64,000 bases of DNA from Platanthera guangdongensis (Eukaryota > Streptophyta > Magnoliopsida > Asparagales > Orchidaceae): positions 111,113,213 through 111,177,212 of the forward strand of contig CM077163.1 of the NCBI GenBank assembly GCA_039583875.1. Direction: 5' to 3'. Position numbers and translations under genes: made by a program. Below the pieces are notes generated by a model, which saw only the letters and a list, made by a program, of their open reading frames with translations, was not told the DNA's origin and searched no databases. Shown piece by piece: positions 54,517-64,000 of this stretch (its first letter is position 1; each line of letters starts with the position of its first letter).

Positions 54517-56648
54517 GCCCGTGACCTCCATGTGGACAACCCCAAAGTCAACTGCCAATAAAGTTTCAGCTTCACCTCAGCGCCAGTATTGACATACCCT
54601 CACTACACGGCCGTGACTGGGGCATGTAATCTGAAAAATTTTGTCTATAAATAGGAGCTTGCTGTAAGGTCCAAGGGTTCCTTTTTTAAACCATTTTGCT
54701 TAGGGCAGGGGCTCCTTAAATGATTTCGAATCTATGTAAGGAGAATTTTCTCCCCCTCTCTTTAGCTTGTTTTAGCTTTTTGTAACCCGTCTTTTTAGCT
54801 TAATAAAATTAGTATATTTTCTCTCCTTATGTGTATTGAAATGCATCTGAGTGCCCCTCCTTATGCAATCTTATTTATCATTGTTTTTATTCTTTTTAAA
54901 ATGGGTGTGTGTGTGTATGAGAGTAAATTTATGCTTTTATGTTTTCGTTATTTTTACTTAGCTTTATTTAGATTTACAAATTTGTTCTTTTTATTTCATC
55001 CTTATAAATTTATAAAACTGTATTCAAGGTGGATTTTATTTTTATTTAACTTAGATTTTCTCTTTTTAGGTTGTAAAACTTTTTGTTCTTTTTTAACTTT
55101 ATTTCCACTTTTTAAACACTTTTATGAAGTTATAAGAATGGATTTCTAATCGTTTTAATTTTTGTAACACTTTGATTTTTGGTTTTAATTTTCAAAACTT
55201 TTGCTTCTTTGATATTTTATTCTCTTTTTTATGCATTTCTATCATATTCTAGGAGTAGATTTGTAATTGTTTTAATTTTTAGATAACTTCGTTTTTTCTC
55301 CATTTCGTTTGTGTGCGTGAGTGTAAGAGTTAAATTTTATTGCTTTCATTCTTCCTGTAGAGTGTACGTGTGCATGTGATAGCTTTTTTAGCTTTTATTT
55401 CTCGCATACTCGTTTGAGTAGGACTCGCAATTTCCGCCTACTTGTTTGAGTAGGACTCGCATTTCAGGGTTAATTTCCCGCATACTCATTTGAGTAGGAC
55501 TCGTAATTTCCGGCCTACTCGTTTGAGTAGGAATCGCATTTTTTAGCTTTAATTTTCTGCCTACTCATTTGAGTAGGACTTGTCATTTCCCGCCAACTCG
55601 TTTGAGTAGGACTTGTCATTTTATAGCTTTCATTTCCTACCTACTCATTTGAGTAGGACTTGCACTTTATTGCTTTCTTTACTGCTTTCATTTCCCGCCT
55701 ACTTGTTTGAGTTGGACTTGCAATTTTACTGCTTTCATTTCCCGCCTACTCGTTTGGGTAGGACTCATATTTTCAATTATACAATCTTTTCAATAGTCGT
55801 CCACATTCTGATGAGTGGCTAATCACTCTTAGCTCTCAGTATCAAAGAGCATTGGGACAGATAAAATCGCTTTAAATAATTAAAGGTCCTCTTTTTATAT
55901 TTAAATTAAATTACTTATGGTTTACCCCAGGTATACGACGCGTAGAAGCACAAATCGATTTGTGGTCTCTACTTCCGTTGTCCATACGCTAGCTAGCCGA
56001 GTGTACGTGTGTATGGACCGATCACCCTTGGGTAAAGGGAGTTTTGCACTAACCCTCAAGAGAGGAGGCGCAGAATTTTATCGGATTGGGTTCCCCACCC
56101 AATAACAGGGTTCTTAACGTAATGCGGGCTTTAAGACTAATCCTTCGTTGGACGAGAGCCCAGTCGAATAGTCTTAATGTTCAGGTGAGCGATAGTCCTA
56201 GAGATAGGTGAGCTCATTTTTATGGAACCTCCACGACCAAGTCACCGCCTTAATTTATTTAAAATTTAGGATCTCTATTTATTAAAAGTTATTTTAGTTC
56301 AAATATGATTTGGTACCGATGAGCTATTTATTTATCGATTTTTTAATGTTTATTTTCTGTTTTTATATAACCGCACTATTTAAATAATAACCTGACAAGT
56401 TATTTTCGGTAGAATATTAGTTCTTCTAGGGAAGAGTAGAAATAATCAACCCGTCCCCGAAAACAATACGACCTCGATATTCCTCACTGAAATATCTTGT
56501 ACTACACGTGATAGGTTCACTTGCCTCATTTCGTTAAAGCTCGGTTTCAACTTTTTTATAGATAATAAATCTGCGCGCTCCGTCCTTCCAAAATAAATAA
56601 ACCACCCACCAAATAATTAACTCGGGGCACCGCGAGTTTTAACCATAA
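54517..56648 (+). repeat. 3' LTR of D1, second part
   Basis: It continues the D1 LTR after D2. It includes a leader-like block (54640-54800) and a nine-copy hairpin array (55405-55770). The end, from about 56112, matches the 5' LTR fragment at 42665-43198. The open frames at 54829-55149 and 55613-55822 are low-complexity Phe/Leu-rich products of T-rich sequence and are not credible genes. Confidence 0.88.
55405..55770. repeat. Nine-copy CCTACTCGTTTGAGTAGG hairpin array (D1 LTR)
   Basis: Nine units of CCTACTC-(G/A)TTT-GAGTAGG(A)CT(C/T)G, spaced 25-55 bp, each form a 7-bp stem with a 4-base loop. D2's LTRs carry only about three to four copies in opposite orientation (47480-47590, 52725-52815). 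Confidence 0.88.
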
Positions 56649-56797
56649 GGGACACTATGCCATAGACTATTGGCATAACCCTAGTATGCTAAGGGCTAAA
56701 GTGAATCTTCCTGCCAGGAGTGTTGCAGGGAGAAAAGTCAATTTTCAGACTAACAAGCACCTAGGACCCAAACTCTTTTGGGGTTCTAAGGTAAACT
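56649..56797 (+). pseudogene. Element E: copia gag end, left piece
   Basis: One frame reads GHYAIDYWHNPSM (the end of a zinc knuckle with its last cysteine changed to tyrosine) and NKHLGPKLFWGSKV, the block before protease. It closely resembles the end of gag in C (GHFSIDCWHNPS, NLGPNMYWVPKV). It is cut on the left by D1 and on the right by L. Confidence 0.82.
56793..56797. repeat. Target duplication AAACT, left copy (solo LTR L)
   Basis: It matches 58981-58985. Confidence 0.93.
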
Positions 56798-58980
56798 TGT
56801 AACGCCCCAAAAATTGTATTTGAGTTGGTCGCGTAAAAAGGGGATTTTGGTGCCTGTATAAGGGTACACGGCCTAGGACACGGGCGTGTCCAAGGCCGTG
56901 TCTTGCTGGTGTTTTGGCCGTTTTCATACCGAGAAGGACAAGACTAGGAACACGGCCTAATGACACGGGCATGTCATTTGACACGGGATGTGCCTAACCG
57001 TGTCTGTACCCGTGTTCCCAAGATTCATGTCAGTTGGCGTGGCGGTTACTAGTGACACGGCCGCGGGACACGGGCGTGTCTTGACCCATTACCATTTGCA
57101 AGCCGATTGAGTTCAATGAAAGGCACTCGACGATGGTCGAGTGACCCTCTGCGCTGGACGATAGACGATATTTGCTCGATGATTGTCGAGTGACACGGGC
57201 ATGTTCGTACCCGTATCCCTACCCGTTTTCAGTTGGCTCGTGTCCGTTGCCATGACGGTTGTATGTGACACGCCCCATGGTCACGGACATGTCGAGGACC
57301 CGACACGGGCGTGTTAGGTGAGACACGAACGTGTCTTTGCCCGTGTGCCTTTTCTTCGTTCGACGATCGTGCCTCGATCAAGGCACATGGCCTGGAACAC
57401 GGCCGTCTGTGAGGCCGTGTTCGGCCCAGGTCTGGGGAATTTTGTGCAGATCTGAGCCGTTCATTTTCTTTAATTGATATCCAATGGCCCAGGTGGTTTC
57501 CTGCTCTATTAATGCCAGGAATGGGGGAGTTAACTCTTCATTTTCTCAAAGCCATTATCTTTCCAAGGAGTTAAAAAGAGAGGAAGAAGGAGGAGGATTC
57601 CTGCCGCCAGCGGAGCATCGGAGCACCGTTTTAAGATCTGAGAGCGGATCCGTGGAGGAAAGGTCGTTGCGAAGACTTCTATCCGTGTAGTTTTTCCATG
57701 GCGCAAAAGCGGACTACAAGGGTAACGATTCTCCACTTGAGCAAGTGAAGCTCTCTTCCTTTTTGTATAGGGAAACCCGCTCCCACGAGTGTGCGGTGAG
57801 TGCGTGGTATTCCATGGGGTTGATGTGAATAGTCCCCCTTGTATTGTATATAGAGTCCGGAATTGAAGTACGGGCATAGGCATTGTGTGTGAAGCCTACC
57901 CGGACATGTTGGTCTGGATCGGTGATGTTGCATTTGTTATGTTTTGCCTGAGACGACTCCATGCTTTGGGTTTTTCGGGTTTCTACGCGGTAGATTGCAG
58001 CAGGGATCCTTGGGGATTAACTCCAAGGCGTACCCGGAAAACTTAGTGGAAACGTGTTCTGCTAATTTGGCGGTCAGGGAATCAGCCTTGAACATAACTG
58101 GGTTATGTGATTGTTTGGAAAAGCTTTGGGATCCGAGAGAAGCTTGGATCGTGCGTACGTCTTAAAGTGACTACGTGGTGTGAGCAACGGGCAAGTGGAA
58201 TTGGACTTAGGCTATGTAGTTCGGTGTGAGAGACCCGAAAAGGGGACTGGCCGTTGGCATAGTCGTGAGCCTTAGACAATGGTCAGAAAGGCTAAATGCT
58301 CACGTGGTTGCCATATTTGGGATGGTGTTTAAGACGCTGAAGTGTCAGGATTCACCGTTAATGTGCCCTGAGTGCACGGGGTGTTTGGCCGTGCGAGCCT
58401 ACACTTGTGGCATAGTATAATTGCGCTTTATTATTTTACTGGGCTAATATTATGCAGGGAAAGAACACCGCCATCCAGAGTAAGGGGCGGGGTCGTTATA
58501 ATTTGGTCGGAGTTTGGCTGGCTGTTGCTTTGTTTGCCACCATGCGGTGGAATGTGCTTGCAGGTGCTGTGGAGCCCAGTACCAAATAGCGGGCTGGAGC
58601 CCATGTTGCTGTGTTGGCCCTAGAAGGCCAAAGCGAATAATTGTACTTTACTTTTGTCATGTGTGGCCGGCCTGCGAGCCGATGTATGGAAAACATTATT
58701 TAATTAAGTGAACCACTATAAGGCCATAAGGCCAAGTTTCTTTCAGTGTATTATTATTTCATTCCAGTGGTAGTGATTGTGGACATTCATGTTATTTGGA
58801 CACAAGTTTGGGTTCTTTCTACTTTTAAAAGCTTCCGCTAGAATGCTCTGTGTAGGATGAGTAGTCTTAATTGGAATGTTTGGATATTCTTATGTAACCC
58901 ACCCGACTGTCTGTGGTATATGGCGTAGGGTTCCAGCTGGACCTTCTGTTATATGCCATGCGACAGATGGGGGTGTTACA
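56798..58980 (+). mobile_element. L: solo LTR of the A/K chromovirus family (2183 bp)
   Basis: It starts TGTAACGCCCC, ends GGGGTGTTACA and is flanked by AAACT on both sides, with no internal element sequence. It aligns with the LTRs of A and K, including the GACACGGGCGTGTC cluster (56870-57440), start exon (57698-57721), acceptor near 58563 and the CTGTCTGTGGTATATGGCG block near the end. It arose by LTR-LTR recombination of an element inserted in E. Confidence 0.94.
57698..57721 (+). CDS. Candidate LTR-borne gag start exon (solo LTR L)
   Basis: ATG opens eight codons, MAQKRTTR, followed by GTAACG. The acceptor GCTTGCAG ends at 58563, giving a possible intron of 842 bp. The layout is the same as in A and K. 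Confidence 0.48.
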
Positions 58981-58985
58981 AAACT
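58981..58985. repeat. Target duplication AAACT, right copy (solo LTR L)
   Basis: It is identical to 56793-56797. Confidence 0.93.
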
Positions 58986-59638
58986 AAATTATGATTACAG
59001 GTTAGTGCAAGTATCCATGCGCCGATATGGTACTTGGACAGTGGATGTTCCAGGCATATGACTGGAATAAGAAGTCACCTGAAGGACTACACACCTATGG
59101 AGAATGGACCTAAAGTTATCTTTGGAGGTTCAGACAAAGGAGTTACCAAGGGATATGGTATGATTACCAATGATATAGTCTCAATCTTAAAAGTGGCTTA
59201 TGTGGAAGGGTTGCAACACAACCTGATAAGTATAAGCCAACTATATGATCTTGGTTATATCATTGTATTCCACAAGGATGAGTGCCAAATTAAAAGGTCA
59301 AGTGACCATGAGGTTATCTTGACAGGCATCAGGAATGTGAATATCTATTGTTTAAACTTTTTATATTTAATTTCAGACACCCCTGTATTTTAGTTGCTAA
59401 TGATAAAGTCTCATATTGTGTGCAATGACAGAAGAGACTAGCTCACTTGAACTAAAAGACCATTAGCAAGATCTTTAGTGAAGAGCTAGTCAGAAATGGT
59501 CCCAATATTAAATGCACCAAAGAAGGAATTTGCTCTGAATGCCAAAATGGTAAGAAGACCAAAGCTTCTTTTAAAAGCATTGGGGCTAAGGACTCTGCGA
59601 GGTGCTTATACCTCCTGTATATGGACTTGTTTGGTCTT
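58981..59638 (+). pseudogene. Element E: copia protease to integrase start, right piece
   Basis: Protease is visible with its active site (LDSGCSRHMTG near 59034) and the following blocks (KVIFGGSDKGVTKGY, LQHNLISISQLYDLGY). GAG-pre-integrase sequence (CSECQNGKKTKAS) and the first integrase motif (LLYMDLFGL) follow in broken frames up to 59638, where F is inserted. A stop at 59391-59393 and a frameshift interrupt it. With the left piece it shows that the family related to C has an autonomous member with pol. Confidence 0.85.
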
Positions 59639-61042
59639 TGTTGGAGCATGCGTTCCGCATCTCTTGATTTGAGAATAATAAATACCGTGATGTTTTTGAT
59701 CTACTCTTTTGTGTGTTTATAGTGTGTTGGTTGTATAGGTTGAATGATGAGACAAGTCCTCGGTGATGAGCATGATCTAAAAGTGTGTACACTTTAGAAA
59801 AAACTAAAGGATTAGTTTTGTGTGCAAAACTTCAAACAGCCATAAATTTCAATCTGGGTGGAGTTACAGAACACGTCGCCCCATTTCAGAATGAGAACAA
59901 ATTCATCTACAATATGGAAAGGTTCAGATGGAAAAAGTGAAAAGGAGATATCACCAGGCGATAGCCACTATCGTCAGGTGATAGTGAAAATGACGTCAGC
60001 GTTGCGAAGGCCATGTTCCACATGATCCAGCCACCAAACCACTATTTGGAGGTATCGCCAGGAGATATCGGATATCACCAGTGATAGCCCCATGATTGAA
60101 TAATCCAACAAAAACCTTAGAATTATGGGACACATGGCAGCCACAGAAGAAATCGTTGGAGGGCGATAACCACTGTCGCCGGGAGATATCTCAAAAATAT
60201 AAAAAAGCTGAATTCTTCTATGGAGATGACAAATTTAATTACATGGAGTATTATTTCCCTTATATTCCATCCAAAGAGCTCCAACAATCAGGAAACTCCC
60301 ACTTTCCCAAGAACAATCAAGAGTGAAAAAGAGATAGTTCGTACACAACATCTCAGACAATCTTTAAAATGATTCGACGTCATCTTTAGAGTTTCATTTT
60401 AAGGGAGTTTTTATTCTAATTTTTTTTTTGTAACTTATCTTATCATATTTGTAATCAGTAGAGAAATCACTGCCTTGTGTGTGGCGTCTAGGTCCGTATG
60501 TGGCTTAGGAGGAAATCATCATCTTGTGCGTAACATTTAGGTCATTGTGTGACTTAGGGAGTTTTCGCTGCATTATGTGGAATGACTAAATTGTGGTGAG
60601 ATCTAGGGGAGGCTAGTAGCAAGATCTAGTGAGAGATACGCTATAGCTGTCCAGTTCTTGGTAGAAGGACCGGTGAAATCAAAAGGAGTTTATATTTTTC
60701 ATATCCTCGATCTCTAGCTTTATAGAAATACATTGTATTTTGTAATCAATTTCTTATGAAATAAAATCATTTCATTTATTGTCTCATTATCTTGATTTTA
60801 TTTTCATATCATAAAATGTTTCAAATAGTGATATCAATAACAGTAGTAAAGTAATATTGAATTCCGCAATTTCCTAAAAAAGTACTTTTTAATATAATAT
60901 TTTTGTTTAAATAAGAAGAACAATATAATTACCTATAAAATATTTCATAAATTCATTAATTAACTCTGATATTTTTATTTAATAATTAAAATTCCATAAA
61001 ACCCTTATTCACCCCCCTCTAAGGACATCATAAGATCCAACA
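59639..61042 (+). repeat. 5' LTR of element F (1404 bp)
   Basis: It begins TGTTGGAGCATG and ends AGATCCAACA, so it has the short inverted ends TGTTGGA/TCCAACA. The pre-end signature TTATTCACCCCCCTC matches B. A cluster of ATCGCC/GGCGAT and GATATC palindromes is at 59940-60195. Confidence 0.9.
59940..60195. repeat. GATATCACC/GGCGATA palindrome cluster (LTR F)
   Basis: About eight degenerate motifs of the type AGATATC(A/G)CC(A/T)GGCGATA, partly inverted to each other, occur within 250 bp (for example CACCAGGCGATAGCCACTAT and CGCCAGGAGATATCGG). Confidence 0.8.
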
Positions 61043-61044
61043 CG

Positions 61045-61055
61045 TGGTATTAGAG
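61045..61055 (+). other. Primer binding site (element F)
   Basis: TGGTATTAGAG starts two bases after the LTR and differs from the initiator-Met PBS by one base (C to T). Confidence 0.82.
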
Positions 61056-61070
61056 GAAGGTTATTCCAAA

Positions 61071-62560
61071 ATGGCTTCATTACCGGGAATAATTGCGCTT
61101 CATGATCTCGCAATCAGTAGAGGGGATGAAATTGTATTAAATGAAAAATCTTTAGCACCACCATTATTTATGGGTGAAAATTATAAAGGATTGAAAATTT
61201 TAATGGAAAATTTTCTTAAATCTTTAGATGAAAAAGTTTGGAATATTACTATTGAAAAGCCCTCAAACATGCTAAATAAAAATGAAATAGTTTTAAATGC
61301 TAAATCCAAAAATAGTTTATTTTCTACACAAGACCAAAATATTTTTAAACAAATATATATGTTTCCTACAAATTATGAAGTTTGGAAATTTCTTGAATAA
61401 ACTTATGATTCTCCATCCACAGAAAAAAAACAAGCACAAGACATTGAGAATATAAATACTGGCATAAGTATTCAAGAAAGTTCATCCATTGAAGGATCCA
61501 TTGAGTGCGCATCAAATGGATTAGAAGAATAAAACACATCGTGCAATAGAGGAAATGAAAACTCATCTATGGAAGAGGACGATGAAGATGTCAAAGGAAC
61601 TTAATGTTCAAATCATGTCTCATCCAAAACTGTTGTAAGAAAATCTAATTCTTCTCCTTTTAATACAAATTTTATTTCTACATATCACATGCTTGAAATT
61701 GCTAAATGTAGAATTAAGAAATTGAAAAATACTAATCCAAATTATGTTTAGAAAATAAAACTTTAAAACCAAATGCTAAAATAGAATATCATATTGATCT
61801 GTCTTGTTCTTCTTCGTGCTCTTTATTTGAAAATACTATATTTTGTTTTGATTATAATTCTTTTAAAAAAGAACTCAAGGTTTATGAAAAAGTGTTTTTA
61901 ATTTCAAAAAAATGTAATGAAAAATTTTTAATTAAAAATAATGTTATATCTCATAAATTAGAATCTGTAAAACTACTCGTGGAAGATTTTTTAAATAATT
62001 TTAAGTCTCTTATATCTAGTTTATCTTCAAATTTATATAAGTCATCTACTTGTTTTTCAAACTTCATAAAACATACACCTATTAGAATACTTAATCATAA
62101 AAAGAAGTTATGTTCTGATAATATGAGTGAAATACAACAAAAACTTATAAATGTAATTCCATAACTTAAATATCATATGCATTTACAAAATCAATCCACT
62201 TCCAATATAAAATTAAATGAACACAAATTTCCAAAAAAACAATATTCCAAGTGTCTTACAGTTAAACAGTATAATTTTAACTTAGAGAATAATGTCAACA
62301 TTTTTAAATCCTCAGCCCCTTATTTTTCAAACAAACATCATCACATGAACACTTTAAATAATCAATACGGAAATTTGAAACATTAAAATGAAATTAAACC
62401 AAAGTATGAATGGAAGCCCAAATTTAAAAATGACGCATCAACTACACTTGAAAGAGCCAATTTATAATTGTCTCCCCATAAGCCAACATGCTATATTTGG
62501 GTACCCAAAGGAACTGTCACACTTGGTCCTCTTTGGATACCTAAATTTATTAATCATTAA
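61071..62560 (+). pseudogene. gag of element F
   Basis: ATG at 61071 is 15 bases after the PBS. The start (MASLPGIIALHDLAISRG, then PPLFMGENYKGLKILMENFL) is the copia gag N-terminus. In-frame stops occur at 61398 and again near 61530 and 61602; the rest continues in shifted frames as an Asn/Lys/Ser-rich, helical protein. It ends near 62500-62550 with a block reading WVPKGTVTLGPLWIPK, like the gag/protease junction of other copia elements. I do not see a zinc knuckle. The protein is strongly A/T-biased. Confidence 0.7.
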
Positions 62561-64000
62561 TATCCAATCAAATGCATGGTGTAGAATGAAATCAAAATGA
62601 AATACATAAAAGTCGACTTCACGATATACTTAATGTCTATTTTGTTTTTGTTATTTTTTGTTTTGTTTATTTTCAATTTTTTCCTTTAAGCCAAAAAGTA
62701 TTATGACCACTTTATAAATTTTATGGTATATGACTTTCACATATTAAGCCTAAATTCTCTAATAAATCAAATTGAATGTAGTTGAATAATAAGTCATATT
62801 ATTTTCAAATTTCAAGTGACTTATCTATCTTATTTTTTAGCATCCATACTTATTAAATTCATTGAATATTATTGCCTTATAATATCATTAAAAATAGAAC
62901 ATTGAATCTCTTAAGTGATATTATCAAGATTAATTAAATCATTTAAAAAATAAATTTAATTGAGTCAAAAAATTATATATTAAACATTTTATTCATTGAA
63001 AAATATAACAATTATAAGTGATAATTTTTGCAAATTTATTTTGCTATCATTAAGTATCATTGTCTTATACTGTCAGATATTTTATATATATTTTAGATAA
63101 TTTCCAAAAATAAAACAAAATAAAAAATTTGCAAAATAATTCAAATAACATCAAGATATATTCACATTTAAAGAATTCATTATAATAAATTAAAAAGGAT
63201 AAATTTGAATATCACATTTTTTTAACCATGGAATAATAAAAAAAAAACTAAAGTATATAATTTTAGGTTTATTATGATTGAAACTCTATATTTACATACA
63301 TACAACATTATCACTTATTAATTTTATGGCATAACATTGAAATCAAAATTCTAGCATTACCACATAATGAATTTTATTATACACACATGATGGATATTAT
63401 TAACTCTGCTAGTTATTTCATATTGTCATGATAAAAAAAATTAAAAGTTGAAATATTAAAAGTTAAATTCAAAATAACTATGTGACTTTAAAATCTACTA
63501 TAATTTTAAACATCAAATAAACACATAGTTTATGAATTCTTCCTTAGACTTAAACGCTTAGTATATCCATGATTATTTGCACCTAGTTTATGTCTCACAT
63601 TAGAGAGGGCGTAGGATTGTGTGCATTAGAGACCTAACCTCTAAGTCATGTCTTGTCCTTAACTGGGGAGAGTTTTACTGTGGCCTTGCGAGGCACTGGT
63701 GGAAAGAGTGCTAGGTTGAGAGTCGTCTTTTGTATGCATATGAGATTAACACCCCAACCTACGACATGCGTGCAACTGCTCATGTCCATCTATCACTTAA
63801 TACGAGGCTAGGATATAGACATAAAGTTTGGGTATTTTTAATCTAGGACATCCTACATCGCTATCACTAAATGAACATTATTTTAAAATATATTATTATT
63901 TATGTCATGAATTATATTACATCTTTTGTTCAAATATATCATCTTGTGTTTTTCATATTATATACAATTTGGGAATTTATGATTTTGAAAAATATAAGTA
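62561..64000. other. AT-rich sequence after gag of element F, no gene seen
   Basis: No pol motif, LTR end or credible ORF is visible. 63590-63840 has higher GC, ending in a tract with GTGCTAGGTTGAGAGTCGTC, and may be a fragment of something else. Confidence 0.6.

Larger units (their letters stand above)
42665..56648 (+). mobile_element. Element D1: non-autonomous Tat/Athila-like LTR element (LARD type), 5' end missing
   Basis: The order is the 3' end of the 5' LTR (to 43198), tRNA-Asp-type primer site, AT-rich internal region with an integrase scrap, polypurine tract, and a 3' LTR split by D2. The 5' LTR fragment at 42665-43198 aligns with the 3' LTR end at about 56112-56648. The Asp-tRNA primer site and the integrase scrap place it with the Tat/Athila group. 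No usable gene remains. Confidence 0.85.
59639..64000 (+). mobile_element. Element F: copia-like element, right end outside window
   Basis: LTR, initiator-Met-type PBS and gag are present. After gag there is no protease or other pol domain for the remaining 1.4 kb, so it may be non-autonomous or interrupted. It was inserted in the integrase of E. The left 5 bases (tcttt) cannot be checked against a partner. Confidence 0.85.

Noticed and set aside
54829..55149. 106-codon Phe/Leu-rich frame as a small membrane protein
   Set aside because: T-rich low-complexity LTR sequence; the frame is not kept in D2.
55405..55770. CRISPR-like array
   Set aside because: Spacing is irregular, spacers are LTR sequence, there are no cas genes and this is plant DNA.
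57944..58711. Several 60-80 codon frames in solo LTR L
   Set aside because: They fall in the presumed LTR intron and are not open at matching places in A and K.

Overview
The window is plant nuclear DNA made almost entirely of nested LTR retrotransposons. I recognise no host gene. Evidence for a flowering plant is the mix of Ty1/copia (Sire-like), Ty3/gypsy chromovirus (Tekay/Del-like) and Tat/Athila-like families, initiator-Met and Asp tRNA primer sites, long 1.4-5.7 kb LTRs and 5-bp target duplications. The species cannot be told from the sequence. Families are assigned from motifs read by eye. Element letters used below are mine.

Layout. A (1-4670, minus) is a chromovirus running off the left edge: RT, protease, gag, primer site, 2.2-kb LTR. 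It sits in the gag of B (4671 to about 22690, plus), a Sire-like copia element with gag, protease, integrase, RT, RNase H, a large accessory ORF after pol, and a 3' LTR. B's integrase/RT linker is interrupted by C (7726-16062, minus), which has both LTRs and an AATTC duplication. C carries gag and an accessory ORF but no pol. 22691-24547 and 30261-30547 are the two sides of an unresolved repeat (J), split by G, a 5.7-kb solo LTR (24548-30255, duplication TATTC).

K (30548 to about 36800, plus) is a chromovirus of A's family with a small internal inversion. It is fused to the 3' half of a different chromovirus, H, whose 3.4-kb LTR ends at 42664. D1 (42665-56648, plus) and D2 (46491-54511, minus, duplication GTCAC) are two copies of one non-autonomous Tat/Athila-like family (LARD type), with D2 inside the 3' LTR of D1. 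D1 holds a full-length tRNA-Asp-like copy at its primer site. E (56649-59638) is a copia remnant split by L, a 2.2-kb solo LTR of A's family (56798-58980, duplication AAACT). F (59639 to the right edge) is another copia element with LTR and gag but no visible pol.

Main points. (1) Short gag-like start exons with GT donors lie inside five chromovirus LTRs. (2) A tRNA primer was reverse-transcribed in full, including CCA. (3) C keeps gag and the accessory gene but drops pol. (4) Short CpG-rich palindromes, especially GACACGGGCGTGTC and TCGACGA-type motifs, occur in LTRs of unrelated lineages. Nearly all coding regions are broken by stops or frameshifts, so this is an old, inactive, repeatedly invaded region.
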